In this document: positions 1 to 11,419 of the stretch, piece by piece
Layout: the number at the start of each line of letters is the position of its first letter
How positions within the stretch are numbered: position 1 is the first letter of the stretch
Assembly: GCA_907165135.1 (NCBI GenBank)
Contig: OU015566.1
Location: 4,218,501-4,282,500, forward strand
Length of the DNA stretch: 64,000 nt
Direction of reading: 5' to 3'
From: Oikopleura dioica
Lineage: Eukaryota > Chordata > Appendicularia > Copelata > Oikopleuridae
The notes under the pieces: model-generated
What the model saw: only the letters and a program-made list of their open reading frames with translations
What the model was told of the DNA's origin: nothing
The model's database searches: none
Made by a program: the position numbers and the translations under genes

Positions 1-962
1 TCGGTGGCGGAATCTGTGAGACAATAAATTCTCGCTCTCTTTTTCAGTTTTCTCGATTTTTAAGAGGAGAAGAAAGCTCTAGAATGATTTTTAGTCGTCT
101 TGAATTTTGTAAAGAAGCTCTAGAAAACCTTCCTTGGATCAATAGTCTTACTCTCTTCCGGTGAATTCGCAGCAAACCAGAACCAAAGCGCCACCCAAAC
201 CAAACTGATCGACCCAAAAATATAAAACATCGCCGACCAGCCCACCGTCTGACAAAGCCAGCCAGAGAGCGGCATCGAAATGATCGTACCAAACTGAGCA
301 CCAGAAAATGAAAAACCAGCAAGTCGAGCGCGCTCATTTGGTGGAGCCCATTTTCCCCAAAAACTTGCGGCGGCGGGAAAAGTTACTCCTTCGCCGATTC
401 CTTCTATCACCCGGAGGGCTTTTAAGAGTTAATTTTTGTCCTCGAAAAAAGAAAAAAAAACCAGCTTAAACTCTTCCTATCATCGCTGCAAAACCAGCAT
501 CAGCCATTTGCCTTGTTATTATCGTGAAAAATGCTGTACAAGCAATCCCCAATCCGAGCAATAATTTCGCTCCGAAACGATCGGCTAGGTATCCGCCAAG
601 GATTTGCGTAGTGATGTACCCATAAAAAAGGTCCCAAGAATAATCCCTTGCTGTTCGGGAGTCCAATCGTAAGTCGGATCGTTTGGTTTTGAATAGGAAA
701 CTTGAGGAGTCGTAAAAGAGGAATTCGCGCATTCTCCTTTGGTTGAATTCTTAACCGGCGGCACCATTTGTACAATAGCGACGGATAGGTTAACCCGGAG
801 CGCGTAAACAGCCGCAAATCCCCAAAAAACGAGCAGGGCATTTTGATACCGCTTCAATTTCTAGAGCCAAAATGAGTTTATTCTCTAAATTTTACTTACC
901 CAAATTGGCGGATCAAAAGATTTCTCATCGAATTTTATTTCATCTTCTGAATTCTCTGTCAT
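1..962 (-). CDS. SLC17 (sialin/VGLUT-like) anion transporter, 3' end beyond the window
   Basis: This is a major-facilitator membrane transporter of the SLC17 type, a family that moves organic or phosphate anions, often with H+ or Na+. Exons read on the minus strand: 962-900 (start, MTENSEDE...), 860 to about 475, 418 to about 133, and about 33 to the window edge. Visible family motifs are RVNLSVAIVQMV in the first membrane segment, GGYLADRFG in the loop between segments 2 and 3, EGIGEGVTFP, WAPPNERARL and SGAQFGTIISMPLSGWL. Intron 1 is 39 bp GT-AG. Introns 2 and 3 keep frame only with GA-AG borders (donors GAGTTT and GAAGGT). A run of six T (624-629, A on the plus strand) interrupts the frame at the GTFF/YGYITTQ junction and needs one more T, so this copy is either mutated or carries a homopolymer sequencing error. 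The family call is firm; the substrate is unknown. Confidence 0.85.
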
Positions 963-1165
963 AATAATTTTTACAACTTTTTCTGTGGAGTTTATTTTTT
1001 GGGTCAAGGAGATGAGAAACATTTGTGATTCTTTCACAAGTTTTTGTTTTCCTGCCTCAGCAAAAGTGGTCTGAAATGATTATCCACGTGATTTCTCGAC
1101 ACGAACTTATATGATTTTATTAAAAAAAAAACTCAAAATCAGGGGTTGATATTTTATTCATCCTT

Positions 1166-2252
1166 TCATTTTTCTCTGAAAATTTGAACAGCTTTCTCGA
1201 TAATCAGAATTCCCCAGTTTATGTTCAGATAATCGAGTAGGAGACTGACGAGAAGAGATCCAGTTTTGAAGAAAAGTGGGATTTTGCCATCATCATTGAA
1301 AATAACTGGTAGAAGAGTCGTCCAATAATGAGGCATTGTAAAAATTCGGCTGGAGATGAAAACCACTACAAAACTGAACAGATGTTAATCCAGCTTTTCC
1401 GGCAGAATTAGGGGCCCTTACCCCCTTAAATTTCCCGGGGACCCCCTTGATTTACCTCATGCCTATTGCATCATTAGCTCTCGATGAGAATGAAGGAGAA
1501 ATTTTAGAAAGAAAAATGAGATTCAGAAAAATGTTTGAAATCTCAGCAGTCAGTCGATAATTTATAAAGTAAGAAAACATGCCCCATTGAAGAGCAACAA
1601 AGAAGCATACAAGTCCGATCACATGATGCCCAAAAGTTTGCCACTGCGTCTGCGGTTTTTCTTTAAATTCTCTTAAAACAATTAGTCTAAAGAATATGAT
1701 TGAAATATTACTTGCAGAGACAGACTTTCAGCAAAGGGAGGATTTCAAAACTTGGCTGAATAGTTTCATCGATCAAATATTCGTAGAATTTGTTTTTTTC
1801 AACCAGTTTCGTGGCGGTAAAATCGTCAAAAAAATAATATCCGATTAAATTGAGAGAAATAACGCCGATTTCAAATGCAAAAAAGCCAAATGCCAATGCA
1901 AAGATAAACGTTGAAATCTGTGAGCTTCCACGAACCGGGTCCTCCATAAGTTCTTCATCGAATATCAAAGTGTATAAAGAAAGAAAAGAGACAACTAAGA
2001 TTTTTTTAAATATTTAATTTAAAGAAATCCTGCTTACTAAGAGCCATAAAGAGTGAGTTGATAAATCCGGCTGCTTTCACTCGTGTAAAATAATTGTTGT
2101 TCTTTAGTTTCTCGTTTCTTGAAAGATGGGTTGGTATAAGTCCAAATACAGCATAAACTTGAAATATGATCAAAAATAAAATCTAAAAGATGATTTTTTT
2201 TTGTTGAAAATAAAAAAAGCCTTACTGATAAAATGATTGTTGGTGTGATCAT
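1166..2252 (-). CDS. TLC-domain transmembrane protein (TLCD4/TMEM56-like)
   Basis: This is a multi-pass membrane protein with a TLC (TRAM-LAG1-CLN8) domain; related proteins act in lipid synthesis, sensing or membrane composition. Five exons join in frame: 2252-2226, 2182-2038, 1994-1712, 1686-1456 and 1373-1166, all GT-AG with short introns. Family marks are LYTLIFDEELMEDPVRG (the conserved acidic/DP-x-G loop), the TFGHHVIGL histidine pair, RLTAEISNIFLNL, and the final SSRIFTMPHYW segment. The N-terminus is hydrophobic. A TTTTACAG acceptor lies about 5 nt before the ATG, which suggests spliced-leader trans-splicing. AATAAA (minus strand) lies just past the stop, about 80 nt before an acceptor (1071-1072) leading into the SLC17 gene, so the two genes could be co-transcribed. 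Closest to TLCD4 by motif; exact orthology not provable here. Confidence 0.8.
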
Positions 2253-5200
2253 TTTCTCTGTAAAAAAGCCACTTCCTGTTGGTAGAAAATGATTCTTTCG
2301 ATTTGCTAATAACTTGACTTATTAAACGATTACAATTTATTTATTCATTAATTTAATATTAAAGAAATTTCTAAAATTATTAATTGACTGTTATGATGCA
2401 AAAAATATGCACCACTTTAAGGTCTTTGATAAAGCTTTTGTAATATCGTATAATAATGACGTTCAAAAGGTCGTTAACTCGAAAACAGGCATTGAAAAAC
2501 ATATGAAAAGAACGCGCAGTTTCCCGAGCAAACATTCGGAAGAATGGAATTACCAAAATGAAAGATTGAATTCATCCGGTCGGGCAAATTGTCTTTCCGA
2601 AAAAATAGATTAAAAATCCTCAAGTGGCTCGGTTACCACTCTAGAACAAATTTTGATGGACATTTATTGCCTCAGATGGTCCAGTTTCACTTTCCCGAAA
2701 TCCAGGCGACCCCGGACACGCGATATTTGAGCGGTACCTTTGCGCGCAAACATCCGACTTATCTCGAGGAGCGTTCGAAAGTAAGAGCCGAGGAGGAGCC
2801 AGGGAAAGGCCCTTTTGACCAGTGCAAATAGAATGTCAATCTCAGCTGTCAAAAGTCGCCGCGAATTTTTGCTTCTAAGAAGTTTGCGATTTCAAGATAG
2901 TTATTTTCAAACTATCAAAAAAAAGGTTTCGAATCAATCATAGACTATGATTCATAGTAGTGGTTAAATTCAAATAGCCGCTCGCGGCTTCAAAAATCTT
3001 ATTTCTAAGCCCCCAAACCGCCAATTTCTTTCAAGAAAATTGAAGTGGCAAGAAAACGATTCAAACTCGCTCGTCTCACAGATCTAGCGTGTCGGATTAA
3101 GGGTGCACAAGTCAAACAACTTAGCTGATGAAAGGAAGAAAAGTCACGAATGGGTTATTTTCTGAAGAAAATTCAAATATTTCTCTAGCATAAACATTTG
3201 CCCATCGTCGTTTAACCATGGTTCTATTATCCATGATCAACTTTATTTTAATCCCAAGCAAGGCGAAGACGTCTCAAATCGCCGAGAACCAAGAGCTCCT
3301 TCTTTTTTTCAACATGCGTTTTTCAAGAGCGGGAGAAAAATTCGCGCGCGCTGAATTTTTCTGGAGACATAGAGGAGTACTAAAACTTATCAGGTAAAAT
3401 TCTTATTTTAAGATTATCTGAGCCAAGACGGTAACTTAGCTCAATATCTCTAGAATCTGGGCAAATGGTTTGAGAAGAGATTTGAAACTCTTAACGGGGT
3501 CCCTAACCCTAACCCTTATGTGGGGGTTAAGTTTAGGGTTAGGGGCAGCTCGAATGTTAACCCCCTACTACCGAGCTGCCCCTAACAAGACCTAAACCAG
3601 TGGGCTTCGCCCCCCGCCCCGGACCCCCGTTCAGAGTTCCCAGTCCTTAACCCTTACCACTAGCACAGATTCTAGAGATATTGGATGGCTTGAATCATGG
3701 ACTCCAACGATAACCCCTCTAAGAAAATTTAAGGGTGTCTTTTTAAAAAAATTAATAAAAATGAACATTTGTTAGGAAACTTCAAAAAGAAGAAGTACAG
3801 TATGAAACCTTGGCCGCCGAAAACCTGGCGGAGTCTTTTGAAAAGCGATTTGTTTGAAGAAGTACGCCTTTACATCCATTCTACGGTTCAACTTAAGAGA
3901 AAGCGGCTAAAATCACAAGCAGGCGGCTCAGAGCAGAAAACAAGAAGGACCAGTTTTTTGAAAACAGAGTGAAAAACAGACAGAGCGTCACGGCAAAGTG
4001 AAAACGAATGAGTCGACTTGGCGGAAGTAAAATCGCATAAGAAGATTTTCGAAAGGAAGATTTTTTTTTGTAAATCACAAAAAACGAGCATTTTGAAAAA
4101 GTTGGAGAATTAAGAATTGCGGCCGCAGGACACAGTGGAGAACAGGAAATCGGAAAAAAGGGCAAGGAAGAATGGGCACATTGTCGTGTCCAGACGCAAA
4201 GCCAAAACTCGCCCTAAGAGATTATCGAAAACCGGTAAGAGAGATCGAGATTTTTTGATGAGAGTTAGTTTTTATTTGTATAGTATTTTTGATAGTGAAG
4301 TGGAGCAGGATGATCATGACTCATTGATTCGTGAGAACGCTGAATTAAAAACTTCGAATTTAAATTCGAATTTCTCCAAAACAATAAAATAACTGCCCAA
4401 TCGAGCTGAAACCAAGTTTAAGGTTTCTGCAAATCGGGCGGATTTGAAAATCAACCGACCGCTTATGTCAAGAAAATTCATCAAATTTATAAGAAAAAAA
4501 GCAATATTCGATATAAAATAAGTAAACAAGCGAGTTTTCCGATTATGGCTTACTTTCATGAATTATAAATATCAATAAAATAATAGAGGGAAAATTTTAA
4601 CTCGCTTATTTTATACCGAGTTCGCTCCTTTTTCTTAAAATTAATTATAAAAAAATCTATATAATTATTAAAATTATTTTAAAATTAATAAATTAGAATT
4701 ATTGAATTATCAAATTAAAAAATAATTACGAAAAATTGAAAAAATAAACGAAAAATATTGAATGATTGATTTTTAAAATAAGAAATACCAGCAATCTAAA
4801 AATGCTAATTGTTGTTAATGATGGTTTATGATCAAGAAATCAACAAAAATGATCTCAAAAAGATTTCTCGTGAAGAAACACTCATTTCTAGCGAGAATTC
4901 CAGAGGACTGTACTTCAAGAAAGAGACTGCACTCAATTTACGAGTGAAATAGCGGCCCTTTGAGTCGAAATTAAACTGTCAAATGAGCCCGAGACCGTTG
5001 CCCGATATTTGCGCTTTGCAAATATAAAGCGGATTCGTAACATGTTGCTGCTCAAATACAGAACAAGCCGCGTTTTTTTGACTCACTGGCCCCGAGGCTA
5101 GTGCCCTCCCTGGCGGCGGTTATTTCCTAAGATTCCTCTTTCAAAGAGGTTAAAGATTAACCTGCCCTGAGGCGAGAGTTTTTCGTTCTCTCTCTTTCGT

Positions 5201-5432
5201 AAAATAATCATTCGTCATCGATTCTATTTAGAAGCGCCAAATATATACAGAGAGAGAGTTAAAATACTTATTTAATAAATACAACTCAAAAGGTAAATAT
5301 TCTTCTTTCCCCCCAGGGCGGGCTAGAACTGCCCCCGAGGCGGGCAGGCCCTTAGATATATAGAAAAAGCGTGTTTTTATTTGTCAAACGAAAAGTCGTC
5401 GATATTTCAAATTGACTCTCTTTCTTCATTTG
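2253..5432. other. Intergenic region without a recognised gene
   Basis: AT-rich sequence between two divergently oriented genes. Short open frames exist (2589-2831 plus, 3769-3972 plus, 4117-4392 plus) but have no recognisable domain, and no splice structure could be built around them. A GC-richer patch at 3,490-3,660 contains CCCTAA-like units and a hairpin (GGGGCAGCTCG near 3,541 pairing with CGAGCTGCCCC near 3,577). Around 5,090-5,350 a GCCCCGAGGC-like motif recurs. The FoxA promoter presumably occupies the right end. Confidence 0.5.
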
Positions 5433-5439
5433 TATAAAT
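5433..5439 (+). promoter_or_regulatory. TATA-like box upstream of FoxA
   Basis: TATAAAT lies 87 bp upstream of the FoxA start codon. The ATG is directly preceded by a pyrimidine-rich TTTTTCAG, so the 5' leader is completed either by a short 5'UTR intron or by spliced-leader trans-splicing. Confidence 0.45.
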
Positions 5440-5525
5440 CGGTTAGTTAAATTTATGCTGGACAAATGTTATCAGCCCGGGTCAATATTGTTCTAGCGCT
5501 GCTTGATTTGATGCTTCTTTTTCAG

Positions 5526-8500
5526 ATGAACACTCTGCAGCCGCGATATCATCCGTACAATGGAAGTCCAAGTGGCAATGGAGGTTCGCCGGGGACCTAT
5601 GTCGGACATACTGGGCATACCGGCTATGCTCAGCCTACCAGGTTAGTTTCAATGTACCAGTGTCCAAGTGTGTAAAAGGTAGGAGGACTGGGATCGACAG
5701 CCGGTGTAGAAATCCAGAGTCAGGTTTTTAATTGCAAAAATGAAAAGCCGCGTAGCGGGTTTATGAAATCGAAGCCGCGAAGCGGCTTCGCGACTTTTTT
5801 AATAAACTATTAAACAAGTTATGATGCGAAGCCGCTTAGCGGCTTCGAGTTGAGAAGAGCCGCTACGCAGCTTTTCATTTAGCCTTTAAGAACCTAGCTC
5901 AGGCTTTCTACTCAGGTTGCCGAGATATTTTTCTAGTGGTTTTCTTTTAGAAACATTAAAATATCGGTTTTATTCATGGAGGAACAAATTAATGATCTTG
6001 AAAATTATTTGTCGAACTTACAATGTAAGAAAACGTATAACATGGGCGACCCTTTGTTACTCGATAAAACGCTGGCGATTTTTAACTAGTTACTCAATAA
6101 AACTGTGGCGGGCGGCCCTCTGTTAATCGGTAAAACGATGGCGCGGCGAAAAAAAATTTAATCGGTAAAACGATGGCACCCTTGTTAATCGAGGCGCGGG
6201 GCTCTCTTGCATGACGTCATCGGAGGACTCATGCTGAAAAAAATGTTAGGAAAGAGGTATCGAGCTCGCGCCCGCCACTCACTAAGGTGATCACTAACCA
6301 CTCAGCTATACTTACTTGTCAGTAGACCCACATTAACAAGGGTTTATTGTTACATTTTCTCACATGGGAGCTGAGCTGGTTCTCTCAGAAAAATATTGAA
6401 TTGAGCTGAGCTGAGCAGGACATTTCAGCAATCACTGACGTGAGCTCTTGGCTCGGCATCCTGACCCGTCTAAAAGCCTTAGACAGGACCTGTTTCCTGT
6501 TTTTGGGACACTGTCCTGTGTACCTGAGAAAAAAGGGATGTTTTTTGGCCCTGTCTTGTGTACCTCTCCAAAATTGGGATTAAAATCTCGGAACCCTGTT
6601 TCTGTCCTGTCCCTGACTAAAGACAGGCCTGTTTTTCCTGCTCAGGGCCTGAGTTGAGACAGATTCCTGTGTAATAAGGTCAGGAAACAGGCTTCAATAG
6701 ACTATTGACAATAGTCTAGATTCGCAACGTAATTTATAATTCATCTGAGCTGAGCGACTGCTAAACTTTCAACTCAGCCCAAGAGCTTCATCTCCCCAGC
6801 CTGGGGCCCTGGGCTAGTGAGTATTTTCTTGTGTTCAAATTCCCGGCTTTTTGGCTTTCTAAAAACTAATTTTATATGAAAAAAGCTCGATTTTTAGTAA
6901 TTTCCAAAACAAGCGTCAATCTCATTATTTACTCGACAAAAATGAGATGTATCCCGGAAATCCCTTAATTTAAAAATTCCCGGGCAATTCTTTACTTTCA
7001 TCGGTATGGCATGTCTTCCACTCATTTATCTTCAAGCAAGAGAGTCCTCCGATGACGTCAATCCAGCGAGCCCCGCGCCTCGATTAACAAGGGTGCCATC
7101 GTTTTACCGATTAAATTTTTTTTTTTTGCTGCGCCATCGTTTTATTGAGTAACTAACTCAAAAGTGCCAGCGTTTTATCGAGTAACAAAGGGTCGCCCAT
7201 GTTAGAAACAAAAAGAAGCGCCCATATTTGTGGCGCTTTTATACTTATCTAGAAAATCAACATCTACAATGGATTTTCTAGTGCTTCAAAAGTGCATATT
7301 TTTTGTAAAATGAAGAACTTTCTAGACTCCTAAATTTTCAAGAAAGCCGGTTTATGAAATGAAATTATAAAACTTGATGTCTCGATGTTTTGAGCCAGTT
7401 GGCCGATTTGAGTCGAGCTTTGTCCCTGCGCTCGGAGGTATTTATTTTCTCCGCGGATATTTGTCTATTTTTTTAAAAGTAAATTTGCTTTTTCCTTTTT
7501 ATTTAACGAAAATCTTTTGATCATGAAAATTGTTCATTTGATTTACGGGATCAATGGTCCTTATACAAGAGTTAGAGAATTGAAGAGAAGGGGTTCAAGA
7601 GGTTCAAGGTTCGTTCTAGAGAAAATTAAAAAGCAGAAGTTCTAGAGAATTGATGACTTCAAAATAAAGGCGTAAAGAATTCAATATTTTTGGCAAAGAT
7701 TGTCGATGAAACTTTCGAAACGGAGTCCAAGATTGTCAATTTTCTATTCGAGCACGTGACGGCTTCTGATTGGCCAAGTGCGTTTCCTCGGAAAATTGAC
7801 AATCTTCGACTCGTTATCCGAAGTTCTATCAGCAATCTTCGGACAATTGTTGACCACTAGAAAACTCTCTTCATCCCTTTTTTCAGCGAGGCGCACAGCG
7901 GAACGGTCTACGTCTCCACCCCTGGTCAAATGCGCTCGACAGCGATGATCCAGCCACCTCAATTCGAGTCTCCTTCTCACAACGGAACGATGTCGATCGG
8001 CGGCTTCTCCCAGGGCTCCAGCGGCGGGCCAGCCACACCGGCTGGAATTCAGCAGCGAGATCGAGTTTCCCAAGCAAAACCGCCATACAGTTACATTTCG
8101 CTCATCACGATGGCGATTCAGCAGTCGCCGCAGAAGATGATGACGTTGTCGGAGATTTACAACTGGATCATGGAACTGTTCCCTTATTACAGACAGAATC
8201 AACAAAGGTAAAGTTCTTTTCATTGAAAAAAGCTGATTTTTTTTTCTAGATGGCAAAACTCAATCCGCCACAGTCTGTCCTTCAACGACTGCTTCGTCAA
8301 AGTCCCCCGCTCCCCCGACAAACCAGGAAAGGGCAGTTACTGGGCGCTCCACGACGATGCTGGAAACATGTTCGAGAATGGCTGCTACTTGAGAAGACAA
8401 AAACGGTTCAAATGCCCAAATAAGGTAAAGGTATGGCTGCAATTTTAATTTTCAAAGGGGCATGATTTTTAACCTTTCTTTTTAGACAAACGAACCTGGA

Positions 8501-11027
8501 GTGGATCTGAAGCAGGAAAATACGGAGTATGAGCAGACCGAAAAGAGGTGAGTCAATTTATTCGGATGTAAACTTTACATTGTAAAGCATGCAATTTTCA
8601 AGCCAATAATTCAACAGTAAAAGTAACTCATCTAGCTTTAAATCCTCAATCATGACTCAAAAAACCTGTGTTGAAAACCTGAGTCAGGGTATGCTCTTTA
8701 CCAATGCGATAAAGACACCCTGACTCAGGTTTTCAACACAGGTTTTGAGCCTCTTTTTTAATGAAAGCTTCTTTCATCGCCCAATTTCTTTCCACTTTCT
8801 TTAAACAATTTTTTCTTTAGTTATCAAAATGAGCCCCCGCGCGTCTCAGTCGGCTCCCCTGTGGACAAGCATGTCGAGTACGAGACGGTCTACGCGACGA
8901 CCAGCCAGTTAGTACCTCTAGAACTCTTAGAACCCGCTAGTTGAAATTTTGATTTTCTCCTCATTGTTGATTCTTTTCCCTTCTGATCGTTTGATTTTTT
9001 CTTTTCTTTGTTATCCTAAACATAATATTGAGTCTGTGTCCATATTTGAGAGTTTAATATTTTTTCAGTCATCATCAGTCCCCCGGCGGCATCCAACTCG
9101 TCCCGATCGTTTCGCAGTCCTCGATCGTCACTTCTTCCCAGCCGCAGATAAAACCAGAGCCGAACCAATCGATCCAGCAAGTAGTGAGCCAAGGGAGCGC
9201 GCCCCAACCTGGCCAGCCGATTGAAGTCTTGCCTAGCGATGGAAGGGCGATTTATCACGATGCCAATGGTGTCCCGGTAAGTCACTTGGTCCCGGTAAGT
9301 ACCTTTTCAGCATGATCTTTGGGAGACCAAAGAATGGTGAAGGTACGATTTCGGTGGTAGATTTTGAAAACAATGCATCTGTTAGTTTGATTTTTACCTG
9401 TGTAGAAACCTGACTCAGGTTCCTGTAGAAGCTCTTTGAGGACCCTGACTCAGGTTTCAACATAGGTGGACAGCCCTTGCCTAAATTTTAGCTTTGTAAT
9501 CGAATTACAGTTAATTATGGAATTTTTGGACATTTTTTGTCCCATGATTTTCTCAAAAATGTCCAAAAATTCGATACACGCTCCCAAAAAAAATGTCCCA
9601 GCCGAATCGCTTAAAAAATTTTTTTTGAGGAAAAAATCGATCATCCTCTTTTTCCTCCTTCTTCCAAAGACACAAATATTCTTTGGGAACGAGATAAACC
9701 TTTAATTCTATCTTTCTGAAAGAGAAAGTAAAATTTTAAATAAAAATAAATGTCAAATTTTATGATATAACTGTTTTTTCATTGTAGAATAAAAATTTTG
9801 GCGCAGAAAATGTCCAAAAATTTGATACAAGCATTTTTAAAAAGTTTCCCAAGAAAACCCCTTAAAATTGAAAAAATGTCCAAAAATTTGATGTCCAAAA
9901 ATTCCATAATAAACTGTATTTTGGTGGAAGCACTCTTCCTTGATTTCAAAAACTTGATCATCATTTTCAGCTCAATCTCATCGACCCGAACGGCCAAGAA
10001 GGACAACAAGTGATCGTCCAATGGGCTCCCGAAGGCGCGATTCCAGACGGCCACGCTCAATACGTCCACGCTTATCAACCCCAGTTCCTGATCAACACTT
10101 CCGACCCGAACTACCACCCTCACCATCCCTTTTCCATCAACTCCCTCATGTCCACTGGCGCCATGACAATGGTAAGATTCCCTACTCATTTTCCCTTTCA
10201 ACATAAAAACGCACAAAATGACACTTTTTGAAACGATTAATTTTTAACCCGGGGCTACACCCGCTCATGATTTGGCGCGCACTCGCCTCAAGGCCGATAG
10301 AAAAAAAAAAGCAAATAGAAGTAAAAACGTAAATGGCGGGCTTTTTCCCCCGAAAAAATGAAGTCTAGTATGTGTGGTGAAAAGAAAAAAGCTTGAACTT
10401 TTGCCATTTTTTCATCCACTTGTTTCTCAAAATTGTGCCATTTTGTTTTCGTTAAAACAAAACCGGCGTGTTGTTCAACTCTTGATTTGTCCGATTCAGA
10501 ACGGTGAATACTTCACCCCGACTGGCCACATAATGCCAGCCACATTGACTCAAGCACCTGTTTCCACTGCTCAATCTGGCCAGATTCAAAGCGCTCCTCA
10601 TTCTGTCCAAAATTCTAACACTCAGAATTCAAAGGACGGAAACATCACCTACATCGAGCCGCAAACGATCGAGCTCCAGCGCACCGATGGTCCAAATCAG
10701 CAAAACTCTACCCCGGGCCAGCAGAATCAGTCGAACGCTGGTGGCGCTCAGGAGCAGAACCATCCGACCAATCAGCAGCAACAGCAGCAGCAGCAGCGGG
10801 CTGAGCAGCAACAGTCCAACCAACAAGAACAACAGTACTTGCCCGCGCAAGAAATTCCCGCGAGCAGCTCGCAATCCGACCCGATCGACCAGTCACAGCC
10901 CTCAGGCCAGGTCCAATTCGCCCCGGAATCGCCCTCCCAGCCGATGGAAAGCGAAAACCATCAGACTCCAAGCTCCAATCAAGTGACGAATCACAGCCCG
11001 ATTTCGAACGAAAACGACGAAGCGTAA
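5526..11027 (+). CDS. foxA: Fork head transcription factor FoxA (HNF3-type)
   Basis: This nuclear winged-helix DNA-binding factor belongs to FoxA, which specifies endoderm, notochord and floor-plate fates in chordates. Eight coding exons join in frame to 567 aa: 5526-5641, 7887-8207, 8250-8430, 8486-8547, 8821-8907, 9069-9276, 9971-10171 and 10500-11027, all GT-AG. The fork head domain spans about residues 101-203: [19 protein letters not shown], the recognition-helix exon [15 protein letters not shown], then [18 protein letters not shown], nearly identical to vertebrate FoxA. The FoxA-specific C-terminal motif [10 protein letters not shown] sits near residue 375 and excludes other Fox classes. 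The C-terminal exon is Gln-rich, with a CAG/CAA run near 10,775-10,800. Exons 3 and 6 each end in tandem donors (8425/8431 and 9277/9295) that could add 2 or 6 residues in frame. Introns 1, 4 and 6 carry foldback repeats. AATAAA follows near 11,283. Confidence 0.95.
5735..5880. repeat. GCCGC/GCGGC hairpin cluster in FoxA intron 1
   Basis: Several short palindromes of the form AAGCCGCnnGCGGCTT occur in tandem, for example GAAGCCGCGAAGCGGCTTC near 5,770 and a second near 5,830, flanked by GAAAAGCCGC at one edge and GCAGCTTTTC at the other. The same motif recurs near 2,980 and in the 59,485-59,780 cluster, so it looks like a dispersed repeat. Confidence 0.7.
6040..7202. mobile_element. 1,163-bp TIR DNA element in FoxA intron 1, non-autonomous
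   Basis: The ends are inverted copies starting ACATGGGCGACCCTTTGTTA. The terminal inverted repeats extend roughly 160-190 bp and contain repeated subunits of the type TTAATCGGTAAAACGATGGC and TTACTCGATAAAACGCTGGC, followed inward by CGCGGGGCTC and TGACGTCATCGGAGGACTC. A TA dinucleotide flanks both ends (6038-6039 and 7203-7204), fitting a Tc1/mariner-like TA target duplication. The interior (about 6,240-7,020) is non-coding, with repeated CCTGT and GAGCTGAGCTGAG motifs. No transposase is visible, so it would depend on a related autonomous element. Superfamily assignment is inference. Confidence 0.75.
8656..8749. repeat. Foldback element, family B, FoxA intron 4
   Basis: Two arms of about 33 bp, beginning CTCAAAAAACCTGTGTTGAA and ending with its inverse, are near-perfect inverted repeats around a 28-bp loop. 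The same ACCTGTGT...ACCTGAGTCAGG arms recur at 9,396-9,467 and 50,585-50,740. Confidence 0.8.
9396..9467. repeat. Foldback element, family B, FoxA intron 6
   Basis: The arms ACCTGTGTAGAAACCTGACT and their inverse surround a 21-bp loop. This is a second, more diverged copy of the 8,656-8,749 element. Confidence 0.75.
9507..9917. mobile_element. MITE-like element with GTCCAAAAATT repeats, FoxA intron 6
   Basis: The left end ACAGTTAATTATGGAATTTT is matched by an inverted right end (about 27 bp). Inside, ATGTCCAAAAATTTGAT-type units occur several times in both orientations next to the two ends. There is no coding capacity. Confidence 0.6.
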
Positions 11028-11419
11028 GAAATAGCAGCTCTAGAAACTCGCAAATCTGCCCGCAAAATGCCCGCAGTCGACCTATGAACTGCCTGAAAGG
11101 AAAAAAATTTATAAATAATTGATTCATTAGTGATTTGAAATCCACTGTTTTTGTAAAGTATCTCCTTATTCACAATAACTTCACTGTACAAATAAGCGAA
11201 TTGAAGCGGAAGTAAAATAACCTAATCTGCCATCTTTGAATCTTTAAAATTTCAATTTTTGAATTGCCAAAAAAATGTATTTAATAAACATAAAAAATAC
11301 TGATTTTTTTCGTTTTTTTTATTGAGGAAAATTTCGGGATCAACAAAGCCTTTGTTCAAAGAGAAGGGAAAAGTCAACATAAAAAAATGTTTGAAATCAA
11401 GGAAGAAAATAGTGGATTT

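Noticed and set aside
2589-2852. Overlapping plus- and minus-strand frames near 2,600-2,850 as a gene
   Set aside because: No domain, no promoter and no partner exons on either strand; both frames are open at once, as expected of a GC-richer patch.
3495-3545. TAACCCTAACCC-like telomeric repeats
   Set aside because: Only two to three units occur in each orientation, embedded in ordinary intergenic sequence with a nearby hairpin, so this is not a telomere or a convincing interstitial telomere.
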